DNA of 64,000 bases from Abelmoschus esculentus (lineage: Eukaryota > Streptophyta > Magnoliopsida > Malvales > Malvaceae). Location of the stretch: positions 1,619,501 to 1,683,500 of the forward strand of contig JAUCBN010000023.1 of assembly GCA_035048815.1 (NCBI GenBank). The letters run 5' to 3'. The notes under the pieces were generated by a model. The model ran no database searches. It had not been told where the DNA came from and was given only the letters and a program-made list of their open reading frames with translations. Position numbers and translations under genes: made by a program. This document shows, piece after piece, positions 36,668-46,832 of the stretch. Positions within the stretch are counted from its first letter, which is position 1. Each line of letters starts with the position of its first letter.

Positions 36668-39237
36668 ACTTTCAAAACCCAGGTGATTTATTTCTCAACT
36701 TGAGGATTCAGCTTAAGCATGTAATTATTAGTCATAGTCTCCTATCATCTGATGATAATACTCGAAAAGTGTCTACTGCCATAGAAAACTAGAGGAGACT
36801 GGGGAGTTGAGTTGCAGTCTACAGACACAAGTAGTTCTTACAGAATGATGATTACTATATATACAGTCTGTGTATTTTTATACCCCCATAGTATAATTCA
36901 ATATAATGGATATTTGCAGATATCCGACTCGTTTTTTATATTCGGATCGGATATTCTAAGTCATAGGATAAACCAATTATATAATCCATGAATCCTTGTC
37001 AAAACTACTACGTACGCCATTGTTTTGAGCTGAAATTGATTCATCATACTACTAACGTGTGCCACGTGGCATTGAACATTTGCATGCCAAGTTGATATGC
37101 ATACGTGTGTCTGTCACCTTCACATACTATTCTTGCCTTTTTAATAGATTGGAATGAATATCGGGATTTTCTCTTTTTTAAAAGAAGATATTTATGGGGC
37201 AGTCTAATATTGGTGAAGATTTATATGAAGAGAATCACAGATTAATTATGAGATTTTAAGATAAATCATTTCAATTAAGTTAATCTTAATGATAGCATCT
37301 ATGATTTTTTTTTATAAATATTTTCGTTTCACAACTTTTAATATAAAGTTGTATATTAGTTCTTGATTTTAACCATTTAACTTGAGTTAAGACCTAAACA
37401 ACTACTTTCAGTAGAAAAATAATAATATTTATCTCAAGAGATTTAGGTTCAAATTATTTTGTCTCGAAAAAATTTAAATAAAATTTGAGTTATAATATAG
37501 AACTCATACAACTCAATTTTTTTTAATAATTAGTTCATCGATTTTCATGTTCGAGTCAAGTTTTTCAACCATATTGTTATAAATATTTATAATCAAATTT
37601 GAACAGAAACTCAAACAACTCGACTCGAATTTCATAAACTTTAACTTTTCTCAAAAAAAAAATAACTTATAAAATATGACTCCTCAACTCGACTACTTCA
37701 AAATATTTTTACTCGATTCAATCGAATACTCACCCTTAATTAAAAGTAATAAAATTGTTATAAATTGAATAATAAAAACATTTAGTATGTATATAAAGTA
37801 GTGTGCTTAAGGGGGAGAGTGAATGATTCCAATTGAGATGTCATTGTTCATACAAATTTATTTCTTGCAAGTTTGTGATGCTTAGGAGATTCTAAATTCA
37901 TGTGTCCCCACACACTTAGATCCCTTTCTCTACTGCCCAATCAATGATGAGATATTGCTTTGTGTGTTGCCTTACCAAACATTAAAATTAATTTAGAAAT
38001 AAACAAAAGAATCAAAGATTCCAAAATTTCCAATCCTTGATTGTCCACTTGTCTTAATGCCTTCTCTCTTTCTTAGTTGAATCATCTTCTTTGTTCATCT
38101 GACATGCAAGTTGATGGTGAAGTTAACTTAGATCAAATTATCTTCTTTTGTAAAAAAAAAATATAAAAAATTGTATTATTTTTTTGAATAGATAAAAAAT
38201 TGTATTAAGATGGCTTAGATTGATATATTTGTGTATAGGGTATATGGACTTATTTGAATTTTCATTTTTAAGAGAAGCTAAAACTATAATTTAGCCATTT
38301 AACAAGGGAGTCAAGGTCAAGGCCCCTAGCCCAATTTAATGTGTAATTTTGACTTTTTAACATAGTAGAAAGACCAAGACCATAATTAGACCCTACTGAT
38401 TTTGATGAATAATTATATCCTAGAAGCAATCCTTCTTAGCATGATGCCTTCATTAAAATTGAAAGGAACCTGAGAAAGAGAGAAGCAGTTGAATTGGGTG
38501 CAAGCAAATCCAAGGAATGAATTGAGAGCATCAGATTAGATTGGTACTAGAGTCTTTGCTTCAACTCAAAGCTCCAATTTTTTTCGTTTCTCTATCGACC
38601 TATTGATCGACTAATACAAATCAAATTTTATAAAAATTTAATAGAAAACGATTATTCCAGTCCAATTTTTTTATTTACAATATCACGATTCGTACTATTA
38701 TCTTGTTTAAGAGACCCAGGGTCTCATACCGCTAAATGGACAACCTTCACTGAAATTAGTATACAAATTTCCATGATACATATACAAATTTCTGTCCCTA
38801 GATAAAGAAATTATCCTTAATTAAAAAAAATATCTACAAAATAGAAAAACAAAGTAAATCGAATTAGTTCATCTGATTCCCTAAAACCTATTGGTTTATG
38901 TCACTCTGACCCCATGGATGGACGACCCTTCACTCCAAGTTCACCAATAAATTATCCCCATCTACCCTTCCCTGTCCTTCCACCTCCATATCTGTTCTGC
39001 TCAAAATCCAACTACCATTTCACCAAATCCTCCTCTTTCTTCAAGCTTTGAAACATCAGATTAAATGAACACCAAACAACAACAACAACAACAACCCTAG
39101 TCATATTTGAACCACTTCTCTCCTCTCTTGTCCCTAATATTTGCAGACCAGACAGCAAACAGCAGTGTTTTACAGGCAGAAGAGAGAAATAGGTTTTCTG
39201 TTTCTTTACTTTTCCTTTGGTAGATTCTCAAGTATTT
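36668..39237. other. 3' UTR and AT-rich intergenic DNA
   Basis: After the UKL 3' UTR no gene is supported for about 2.5 kb. A G-box (CCACGTGG) lies near 37061-37068. At 37440-37740 is a degenerate TCGA-type repeat sharing words with 16330-16830. A CAA trinucleotide run near 39075 belongs to the leader of the BTB gene. Confidence 0.5.
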
Positions 39238-39297
39238 ATGTGGAGTGACGAGTACAGTAACAATCAACCTGGGAAAGGCAAGAGACTATTTCTTTGA
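39238..39297 (+). promoter_or_regulatory. Upstream ORF 1 in the BTB gene leader
   Basis: ATG 39238 opens a 19-codon frame (MWSDEYSNNQ...) ending at TGA 39295-39297, ahead of the main start and in another frame. A second uORF starts at 39318 and ends at 39350, with its TGA overlapping the main ATG as ATGA. Both count only if this leader is present unspliced in the mRNA. Confidence 0.45.
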
Positions 39298-39346
39298 GGG
39301 CATATTTGATTGCATCCATGAGATTACATCTCTGGCTTTGCCTAGG

Positions 39347-40638
39347 ATGAACCAGTCTGGTTACAGAGTCCAAACCACTGCTCGGCTTGCTCAATGGAGG
39401 CTTGATAATCTTGCCTCCTGCACTTACAGAAAGTCTGATCCTTTCAAGATCGGCAACTGGAACTGGTCCGTAAAGTAGCAGTCTTTATTTTCCATTACAA
39501 AAAGACCATTTACTAGTTGCTGTTTTTCTGAGTTTCCTAGAACTTTTGTTTTTTATTGGAACCATGTTCCTATACCTTGCTTTTTTGTGGATTGAAGGCA
39601 TTTGTCGGTGGAGAAGAACAGGGTCCTGTATGTTAAATTATACCCAGAAATCTCGAGTCTAACCAGAGATAATCCCCCCATTGCATCCTTCATAATCCGT
39701 GTTGTATGCTCGGCTGGAGATCGAAAATCTTTCACTCATCCAGGTGATAGTTTGATGTGTATAAATTCACATGACTCAGTCTTTGATGCTTACTTTTTCT
39801 GATTCTATTGTCTCTGATTGTAGAAATAACAGACAAGCAGCTGAAGAACATCGAAGATTTCGTCTGGCCAGTTGAGGTTCCTTTGACGGGGAAATTCATT
39901 ATCGAAGTCGAATTTCTCGATCTCAAGACTGCATCTTCGAACGTAAGAGTCCATTATGTAAAAGATGATAATAGGAATAGGAGTTATTAAAATCATACCT
40001 TAATTCACAGTTGAAAGTTTGGTGTTGATTCACAGGGTGGGGTAACTTTCTCCATTTGGGCAGAAGGGTTCACACAAAATCAATCAAATGCAACAGCTCT
40101 TGCAAGTCTCGGTCGGATGTTAACACAAGGAATCCACACTGATATTGTTATTAATGCTTCGAATGGAAGCATCGGAGCCCATCGTGCTGTTCTTTCTGCG
40201 CGATCACCTGTTTTCCACAGCATGTTTTCGCATAACCTGCAAGAAAAGGAACTCTCAACCATAAACATATCCGATCTGTCAATCGAAGCTTGTCAGGCTT
40301 TCCTATGTTACATTTACGGAAACATCAAACATGAAGAGTTTCTGGCTCACCGGTTGGCACTACTTCGGGCAGCTGATAAGTATGACATCTCAGACTTGAA
40401 AGAGGCATGCCACGAGAGTCTGCTAGAAGATATTGATACAAAGAATGTCCTTGAGAGACTACAAAATGCAGCTTTATACCAACTGCCAAAACTTAAATCC
40501 AGTTGCATGCGATATCTCGTGAAATTTGGCAAGATATATGATATTCGAGACGAGTTTAATGCTTTCATGCAATGTGCAGACAGGGAGCTGATTGCTGATA
40601 TATTCCATGAAGTTCTAAATACCTGGAAAGGATTCTAA
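39347..40638 (+). CDS. BTB/POZ domain protein (At1g21780-like)
   Basis: Likely substrate adaptor for CUL3 ubiquitin ligases. Four exons, 39347-39465, 39598-39743, 39824-39942 and 40036-40638, give 328 residues, against 326 as I recall for Arabidopsis At1g21780. ATG 39347 begins MNQSGYRVQTTARLAQW, and the N-terminal half (1-128) is a MATH-like beta-rich region (SDPFKIGNWNW, LYVKLYP, DFVWPVE). The BTB fold spans about 157-255 (GIHTDIVINASNGSIGAHRA, SPVFHSMF), followed by a BACK-like helical tail. The first intron needs an unusual donor, AACTG|GTCCGT; this alone gives the conserved NWHLSVEKNR joint. The stronger-looking GTAAAG four bases later shifts the frame. Confidence 0.92.
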
Positions 40639-40748
40639 GATTCCACCAATGGTAAACAACAAAGTTAAGTGTGTTTTCAGTGATACTCATAGCATCGAAG
40701 AAGATTATAGCGAGCAGGATCATATATGTAAAGATGATTCTTTTGTTC

Positions 40749-40814
40749 ATATGGAATTCATGTGTCCATGTACATTTAAATATATGGAATTCATGTGTCC
40801 ATGTACATATACAT
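40749..40814 (+). repeat. 33-bp direct tandem duplication in the BTB 3' UTR
   Basis: ATATGGAATTCATGTGTCCA recurs with a 33-base period at 40749 and 40782. The two units are almost identical, so the duplication is recent. Confidence 0.85.
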
Positions 40815-41019
40815 GTAATGTATTGGTTTCCTTTGACAAGAACATACTATCCTAGTAATCAAAATTTCAGGAATGCAACGTAATTGGATTCTGTATTGTG
40901 ATTTTGATTTTAAGAGGATTATGTAATTTCGGATTAAACAGACTAACAGAGCTATATATCCATGCTGCCATCCTTATCTCCCATATAAGGCAATAAATAA
41001 GGACGGCGACAATCGTAAT

Positions 41020-41641
41020 TGGATTCTGTCGAAACTCATTCGCTCTCTTCTCCTCCAACTTCTCCTACATTTCTGTAGCGGCTTTCATCTTCTCTTCAGC
41101 GCTGTCAAAAAACTGAAATGTCTCAGCAGGATCCCAGCTTGAGAGATCTATTTTATTTGCAAGCGCAAAAGACCAGTTCAGTTTGGCCATTTCAAATTGC
41201 TGCTGTCCCAGTGCCATCAAACCTTCATAAAAGTCCGGCTTGATTAAGAGTGCTTTGGCATACTTCTCCCTGGCCAAAGAATACTTTTCCCTAACCCAGT
41301 CATAAGCCACTTGAAGCTGTGCCGGCACTATCTCCTTGTCAGAAGACTCATCCAGGGAATACGTTTCCTTGCAGCGCACATATGAACATTTCCCCAATTA
41401 AAGAAGGCTCAGGCATCCACCTCTAGAAATTTAGCAGCAGCTTTGTCATAAAGATTTTGAGCTTCTTCACCAGTAACAGTCTCCTCAAGTGCCTCCGAAC
41501 AGAGCTCCATTCCAAGCTCAAGCAAGTCGATATGAGCATCAGGGTCAATACGTACATGGTTTGGAAAAGCTAAGCAAACTCAAAAAGCAAATCATCCATC
41601 TTCACTTCCTTGCATTCCAAATCTTCTGAATCCCCTGGGGA
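41020..41641 (-). pseudogene. CLMP1/Phox-type TPR protein pseudogene fragment
   Basis: Intronless relic of a TPR protein like Arabidopsis CLMP1 (At1g62390, chloroplast distribution). Recognisable stretches are DPDAHIDLLELGMELCSEAL, AFFNWGNVHMCAARKR, YEGLMALGQQQFEMAKLNW and FDSAEEKMKAATEM. It is broken by TAG at 41570-41572 (Gln expected), TGA at 41409-41411 (Leu expected), a one-base deletion near 41355 that shifts the frame, and TAG at 41065-41067 (Trp expected). Only the middle of the parent protein is present; the PB1 half and the ends are missing. The lack of introns could mean retroposition or simply a single-exon source region. Confidence 0.85.
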
Positions 41642-41734
41642 GTTCTAAAAAAGCTCCTTAGAAAAAGCTTAAAACCCCCCCTCTTATAAGGGGTTTGGGA
41701 ACAGGTTGATCACGGGTTCTAAACATTTGTATAA

Positions 41735-42058
41735 TAAATATTCGAATAAAAATATACGAATAAAAATATTTGTATAATAAATATTCGAATAAAAATATTT
41801 ATCTAATAAATATTATAATAAAAATATTTACGAATAAATATTATAATAAAAAGATTCAAATAAAAAGATTCGAATAAAATATATACGAATAAAAATATTC
41901 ATATAATAAACATTTGAATAAAAATATACGAATAAAAATATTTATATAATAAATATTCGAATAAAAAATATTAAAATGAAAATATTCGAATAAAAAATAT
42001 TAGAATAAAAATATTTAAAAAAATATTTAAATAAAAAATATTAGAATAAAAATATTCG
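41735..42058. repeat. AT-rich minisatellite (AATAAATATTCG-type units)
   Basis: Irregular tandem units built from ATAATAAATATTCGAATAAA and shortened variants such as TACGAATAAAAATAT. The array runs directly into the telomere-like block at 42059. Confidence 0.85.
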
Positions 42059-42415
42059 TACCCTAAACCCTAAACCATAATCCCTAATCCTAAACCTACA
42101 AGTCTAACCCTAAACTCCAATCCTAAACCCTAAACCCTAACCCTAAACCCCAATCCTAAACACCAAACCCAAACCCTAAACCCTAATCCTAAATCCCTAA
42201 ACCCTAAACCTTAAACCTTAAACCTCAAATCCTAAACCCTAAACCCTAAACCTCAAACCCTAACCCTAAGCCCTAAACTCTAAATCATAAACAATAATCC
42301 CTAAACCTTAAACCCTAAACCTCAAACCTCAAACCCTATCCCTAACTCTTAACCCTAAACTCTAAAACTAACCCCAAAATCTTAAATTCTAAACCATAAA
42401 CTCTAAAGCCTTATA
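42059..42415. repeat. Interstitial telomere-like repeat block (CCCTAAA)n
   Basis: Degenerate tandem array of the plant telomere unit CCCTAAA with variants CCTAAT, CTTAAA, CCCCAAT and CTCAAA. The most regular part is about 42120-42260. It lies far from any visible chromosome end and directly abuts the AT-rich minisatellite. Confidence 0.9.
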
Positions 42416-43775
42416 TTTCTAATATAATTTTTTAATAGCTAGCTTCCACCCTTAACATAAAAATATATGTTCATCCCTATTTACCATTATCTATTTATAG
42501 GTTCATCGCTTTTTGAACTTGTTCCTCTATCAAGAAGCTAATAGTGCAAAGATTTAATAAATTGTTTGGTAATAAGTTCGTTTATGTATTTTATTTTACT
42601 TAAAAAGTAGGGTCATAATTCAATCAATACCATTATCTATTTATATCGACATATAAATCCATGGTCATAATAAATTATATATTCACGTCTTAAATATGAT
42701 ACGATCGAAAGAAAATTATGACAGTACGTGAGAATAGCGATAAAAATGAGAAAAAAATCCTGCAAAAAGAAGAGATCATGGTGGATCTCTGAGCTGACTG
42801 CATTATAAGAATGTTTTGGACACTTGACAAGAAAATGCGAGTGCTACACCATGGACTTGACCTTTTTGTTAGATCCAGTAGGATTTTGATGATCTCCACA
42901 TGTATCCCTGCTGTGGTCGATTTAATTATATTGCCAAAAATGATATATATCAAATAATTTAATTATATATACTAATTAATATGAAACAAACTATCAAATA
43001 AGTTTTTTTTTAGATTTTAAAATATTTTTTATAAAATAGGATAAGGATTTGGACTTAAAAGGTCAAGATGAAGTGATTTATAACGTTTGGGACCAAAGAA
43101 ATTCAAAACTAATACGTTTAAACTCGTCCTTAAACAACGAACGAGATTAATTCAAGTGATAAGTAATTTGATATTACTTAAATAAATTTTAGATTTGAAG
43201 CATTATGTATACAGAAAATTATTCGGAGACTTACTCACTAAATCTAAGTATGTAATGCAGATCGATCCGAATTAATAATCTTATAAACCATCACATAAAC
43301 TGATGGAGATGTACCACCGAACGGAACCTAAATTAATAACTTATTTATATAACTTATTTTATTACTATACCAATAACTTATTTGCTTTACATATTAATTA
43401 TTTTTTTAAAAGAAAATATGGCATTAAGGTGGACCTAAAAATCTTATAAAAAACGATGTTTTTGTCTACAAAATCTAGGGCTTTTCTTTAATTTTTTGCC
43501 CCCACTAGATTTTCTGTCACATAAGATTTAAGAATCTCTCTATATAACACACCCAACACCCTTCAACTCACTCTCCCCTCCCCTTCCTACATCTTTTCTT
43601 ATAGACCATAATCCCTTAAAGTTCTTCTCTTTTGATATATTTTTTACTATTCCACCTCATTTCAGCAATATTTGGTGATTGGTAATTAAAGTAGACCATT
43701 GATGGAAACAATAAAACTAAATCTCTAGGGTCAGTTTGTTCTAGGCTTACCAAGGAGAAGAAAAAGAGAGGAGGA
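42416..43775. other. AT-rich intergenic DNA upstream of the LBD gene
   Basis: No gene is supported. It contains a SINE-like relic at about 43143-43300. From ~43540 the DNA becomes pyrimidine-rich (CACTCTCCCCTCCCC), fitting the LBD gene leader; a TATA-like TATATAACAC lies near 43540. Confidence 0.5.
43143..43300 (+). repeat. SINE-like relic (relative of the copy at 49152)
   Basis: Aligns position by position with 49152 onward. Shared words include CAAGTGATAAGTAATTTGAT against CAAGAGGTAAACAATTTGAT, then TTTGAAGCATTATGTATA, and later GACTTACTCACTAAATCTAA against GACTCACCCATTAAAACTAA. The A-box and B-box positions are decayed here. Confidence 0.45.
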
Positions 43776-44441
43776 ATGAAGGAGAATGGTAGAAAGCACG
43801 GTGCGTTGTCCCCATGCGCGGCGTGCAAGCTACTCAGAAGGAGATGTGCGTCGGACTGTGTTTTCGCTCCGTATTTTCCGGCGGACGAGCCTCAGAAGTT
43901 TGCTAGTGTCCATAAGGTGTTTGGTGCTAGCAATGTTAACAAGATGTTACAGGTTACATTTCTTTCTCCATGCACTCTCTCTTTTCCATTTAAATGAATT
44001 TCGTAGTAAAAAAGAAACTCTTCACATTAGGTCAAGTATAGGGAAATATGTTCTTGAGGATGTGTTTTAGGGTTTCATTACAAGATTGCAGGCATGCATA
44101 AGCACCATGATTGGGGAAAAAAGGGGTTTTCTATTGTTGTTATTAGGCCAAAAGACTGAAAAAGATTGGGAAAGCAAAAGCATCTTCATCATCTTTCTAG
44201 AAATAAAGTAATTATACATTATGATTATCATACATAATATCTAACTTTAAATAATACCCTAAATATGGAATAAGTATACTTATTCGTTGATCAGATTGTT
44301 CATCTTTATTTCTTTTATTTTTTTAGGTCATGAATTCTAGATTTATCAAAAACGTTGCACAATAGATACAAGAGGGTTACGAGTAATTTAAGTGTTGCGT
44401 AGGTAAAAGATACCCTAAAACAATATTTGGGAATCTTCGTA

Positions 44442-44625
44442 ATAAGTTACAAGTATTAAAGGAAAAAATGCATTGCCATTTTTTTCAACTTTATTTTCGT
44501 ATGGTTAATTACGAGTAAAAATCATCTATCTACATAAGTTACAAGTATTAAAGGAAAAAATGCATTATCATTTTTTTCAACTTTATTTTCGTATGGTTAA
44601 TTAGGAGTAAAAATCATCTACCTCT
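44442..44625. repeat. 92-bp tandem duplication in the LBD intron
   Basis: ATAAGTTACAAGTATTAAAG starts at 44442 and again at 44534. The copies differ at only a few positions (GCATTGCC against GCATTATC, ATTACG against ATTAGG). The second copy runs straight into an inverted member of the telomere-like repeat family. Confidence 0.85.
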
Positions 44626-44830
44626 TTATGTATCTTTTTATGTCTCCTTTGAAATTTTTTAAAAAATTAAGTTTTAAACCCTAACCTTTATTTTTTATAT
44701 CCTAAACCTTACACCTTAAAAAAATATACTTTATCCCTAATTCTCTAAACCTTAACCATAACCCTTAATCTTGAACCTTATTTCTTAACCCTTAAACCCT
44801 TTGATTTAAAACGGAAATACAAATATAGGT
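44600..44830 (-). repeat. Dispersed telomere-like repeat, inverted copy
   Basis: Begins GAGTAAAAATCATCTACCTC, then TTTTATGTCTCC, AAACCCTAACC, CCTAAACCTTACACCTTAAA and CTCTAAACCTTAACCATAAC. The block order is the complement of the copies at 56615 and 57120, and it matches 59440 in the same orientation. Confidence 0.6.
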
Positions 44831-45049
44831 ATGAGAAAAAAGTAAACAGCAGTTAATTACAGTTGATCGACTTTTAACGGTCGGCTGATATTCCTATAGA
44901 TTCTTCCATCCAATAGTAAAATTAATGCTTTATCCAAGGATTCCTTTGCATGTGAACATGTTTAAAGCTTAAGACTAGTATAGTGATTAGCTTCAACTTT
45001 TTTTCCACTTTGAAACTTTTGAATTTCCAATGCTCTTTTTTGTCATGAA

Positions 45050-45081
<32 letters not shown>
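45050..45081. repeat. (ATT)n microsatellite
   Basis: About ten ATT units within the LBD intron, followed by an A-rich run. Confidence 0.9.
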
Positions 45082-45082
<1 letters not shown>

Positions 45083-45269
45083 AAAAATAAATGTAAATGG
45101 ATGCTTTATAAACATTGGTTTAATTACATCGATAGGGATATGTATGCAAATAGGTCGTAAAGGGACGTGATATTTGACATAAGAAAACAAATTTTGAATT
45201 TATTGTGCATTTAGAAGGTAGAAATTGTTTGTTTCTTTGTTATATGTATTTTCGCGTTTACTTTAAAAT

Positions 45270-45480
45270 AAAGGGTTTAGGATTTAAGGTTAAGAATTGT
45301 GATCAGGGTTTAAAAAGTTGAAGGTAAAATGTATTTTTAAGTCATAAGGTTTAGAGTTTAGAACGTGAAAAATTAGAATTATGGTTTAAATTTTATCTTT
45401 CAAATATTTTTAAGGTAAAATATATAATGAGATATAATTAAAGGTAAATGATTTTTATTATCATTTCGACCGATATATAT
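45270..45480 (+). repeat. Dispersed telomere-like repeat
   Basis: GGGTTTAGGATTTAAGGTTA, then GTGATCAGGGTTTAAAAAGT, GTATTTTTAAGTCATAAGGT and GTTTAGAACGTGAAAAATTA. It follows the common block order of the family and lies in the LBD intron. Confidence 0.55.
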
Positions 45481-46179
45481 CTCACTGATCATTTTATTGC
45501 ACAATATGACTTGAAGGTGACCTATTTTGGTTTATATTATATTTGAAAGTTTATTTGTAGTTGGTGTTATTATTAATCAGATAACTAAAAATTATTAGAT
45601 TTTTTATTTAAAAGTATGATATGTTATTTTAATGTTGTTTTTGTTTTTTAATTTTTTTCATAATCTTTAAATTAAATGAAAGGTTTATTATTTAGTACAT
45701 CATTAATGAAAAAATCAAGTGTTAAGATAATGATAAATGTCTTTAAAATCTTTTATAAACTATCGTCTCCCAAACGACATAAAATGAACTACAAAAGCCA
45801 AAAGAGAGTGGATCACAAAAGTAGAGAAAACACATGACACAAGAGCAAAGATTTTTATTATAATAACTTAAAAAATTAAAAGCAAAAATAATATATTAAA
45901 AATAAATAATAAACATTAATGATAACAATCAGTATTAAAATTAATATTATAGTCAATGAAGCAAAAGAAATATGAAAAGGCCTAACCACACCTATAGGGA
46001 AAGAAAAAAAGTTTTTGATATACTTTTAATAATGAATAAATATATATTTTAATAATATAAAATATATAAAATGTACACTATTAATTCATCAAATAAATTC
46101 ATTATGTGAGCATCTAATCCAGAGATGCAGATCGTATATTCTTTAATCGTGTCTTTATTAGTGTTTTACTTTAAATTAG

Positions 46180-46385
46180 TATATTTAGGGTTTAAAATTT
46201 AGGGTTTAAGGTTAAAAGTTGTGGTCAAGTTTAAAACATTAAGGGTACGATTTATTTTTTAGGGTGTAGAGCTTTAAATATAAAAAATTAGAGTTAAGAT
46301 TTAGAATTTAAATTTCTAATTTTTTTTAATAAAGAATAAAAAAAATACGATTAAGGAAAAAATGATTTTTACTCTAATCTCCTAA
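46180..46385 (+). repeat. Dispersed telomere-like repeat
   Basis: TTTAGGGTTTAAAATTTAGG, then TTGTGGTCAAGTTTAAAACA, TTTAGGGTGTAGAGCTTTAA, a T-rich run and GATTTTTACTCTAATCTCC at the end. It sits just before exon 2 of the LBD gene. Confidence 0.55.
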
Positions 46386-46832
46386 TATGACTTGAATAAT
46401 TTATTATTATCTTTTTTGAAATCATGAAAATGAAACTGACCCAAAGTAGGAAATCCACTCAAGATACAGTAATGGAAACAAAAAGAACCTGCAATGCCAA
46501 TGATGATTGGAAATGGATTGATTCTTGCAGGAATTGGAAGAACACCAACGAAGCGATGCAGTGAGTTCGATGGTGTACGAAGCAAGCGCAAGAGTTCGTG
46601 ACCCAGTCTACGGATGAGGATGCAACGACAGGTCGATTCTCTGCAAACCCAATTGGCACTCGCTCAAGCCGAGGTGGTTCGAATGAGGATGCACCAATTC
46701 GGTCCGACGTCGTCATCGAATCCGGGCACTGGCTTGCCGGAGAACTTGCCCCCTAACCACCAGTCCAAGGCCTTGTTTTGTGTGGACATGGTTGATCAAG
46801 CTAATATGGCTGAGTCATTATGGTCATACTAA

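Larger units (their letters stand above)
43776..46832 (+). pseudogene. LBD4-like LOB-domain transcription factor gene with frameshift
   Basis: Exon 1 is 43776-43952 (59 residues, MKENGRKHGALSPCAACK), with the C-block C-x2-C-x6-C-x3-C intact and the GAS block begun (FASVHKVFGASNVNKMLQ). Exon 2 starts at 46531 after a 2.58-kb intron and continues ELEEHQRSDAVSSMVYEAS to DPVYG. The frame then hits TGA at 46615-46617. Relatives continue with C-V-G-A-I-S before the zipper-like helix. Here GGATG is followed at once by AGGATG, as if about 16 bases were deleted. The helix and C-terminus survive in the other frame to 46832 (QRQVDSLQTQLALAQAEV; end DQANMAESLWSY, as in LBD4). As it stands the product would be 87 residues, lacking the zipper-like helix. 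It could be a true pseudogene, a truncated regulator or a sequence error. Confidence 0.8.

Noticed and set aside
42059..42415. A true chromosome end
   Set aside because: The repeat is degenerate and flanked on both sides by unique DNA and genes; it is interstitial.
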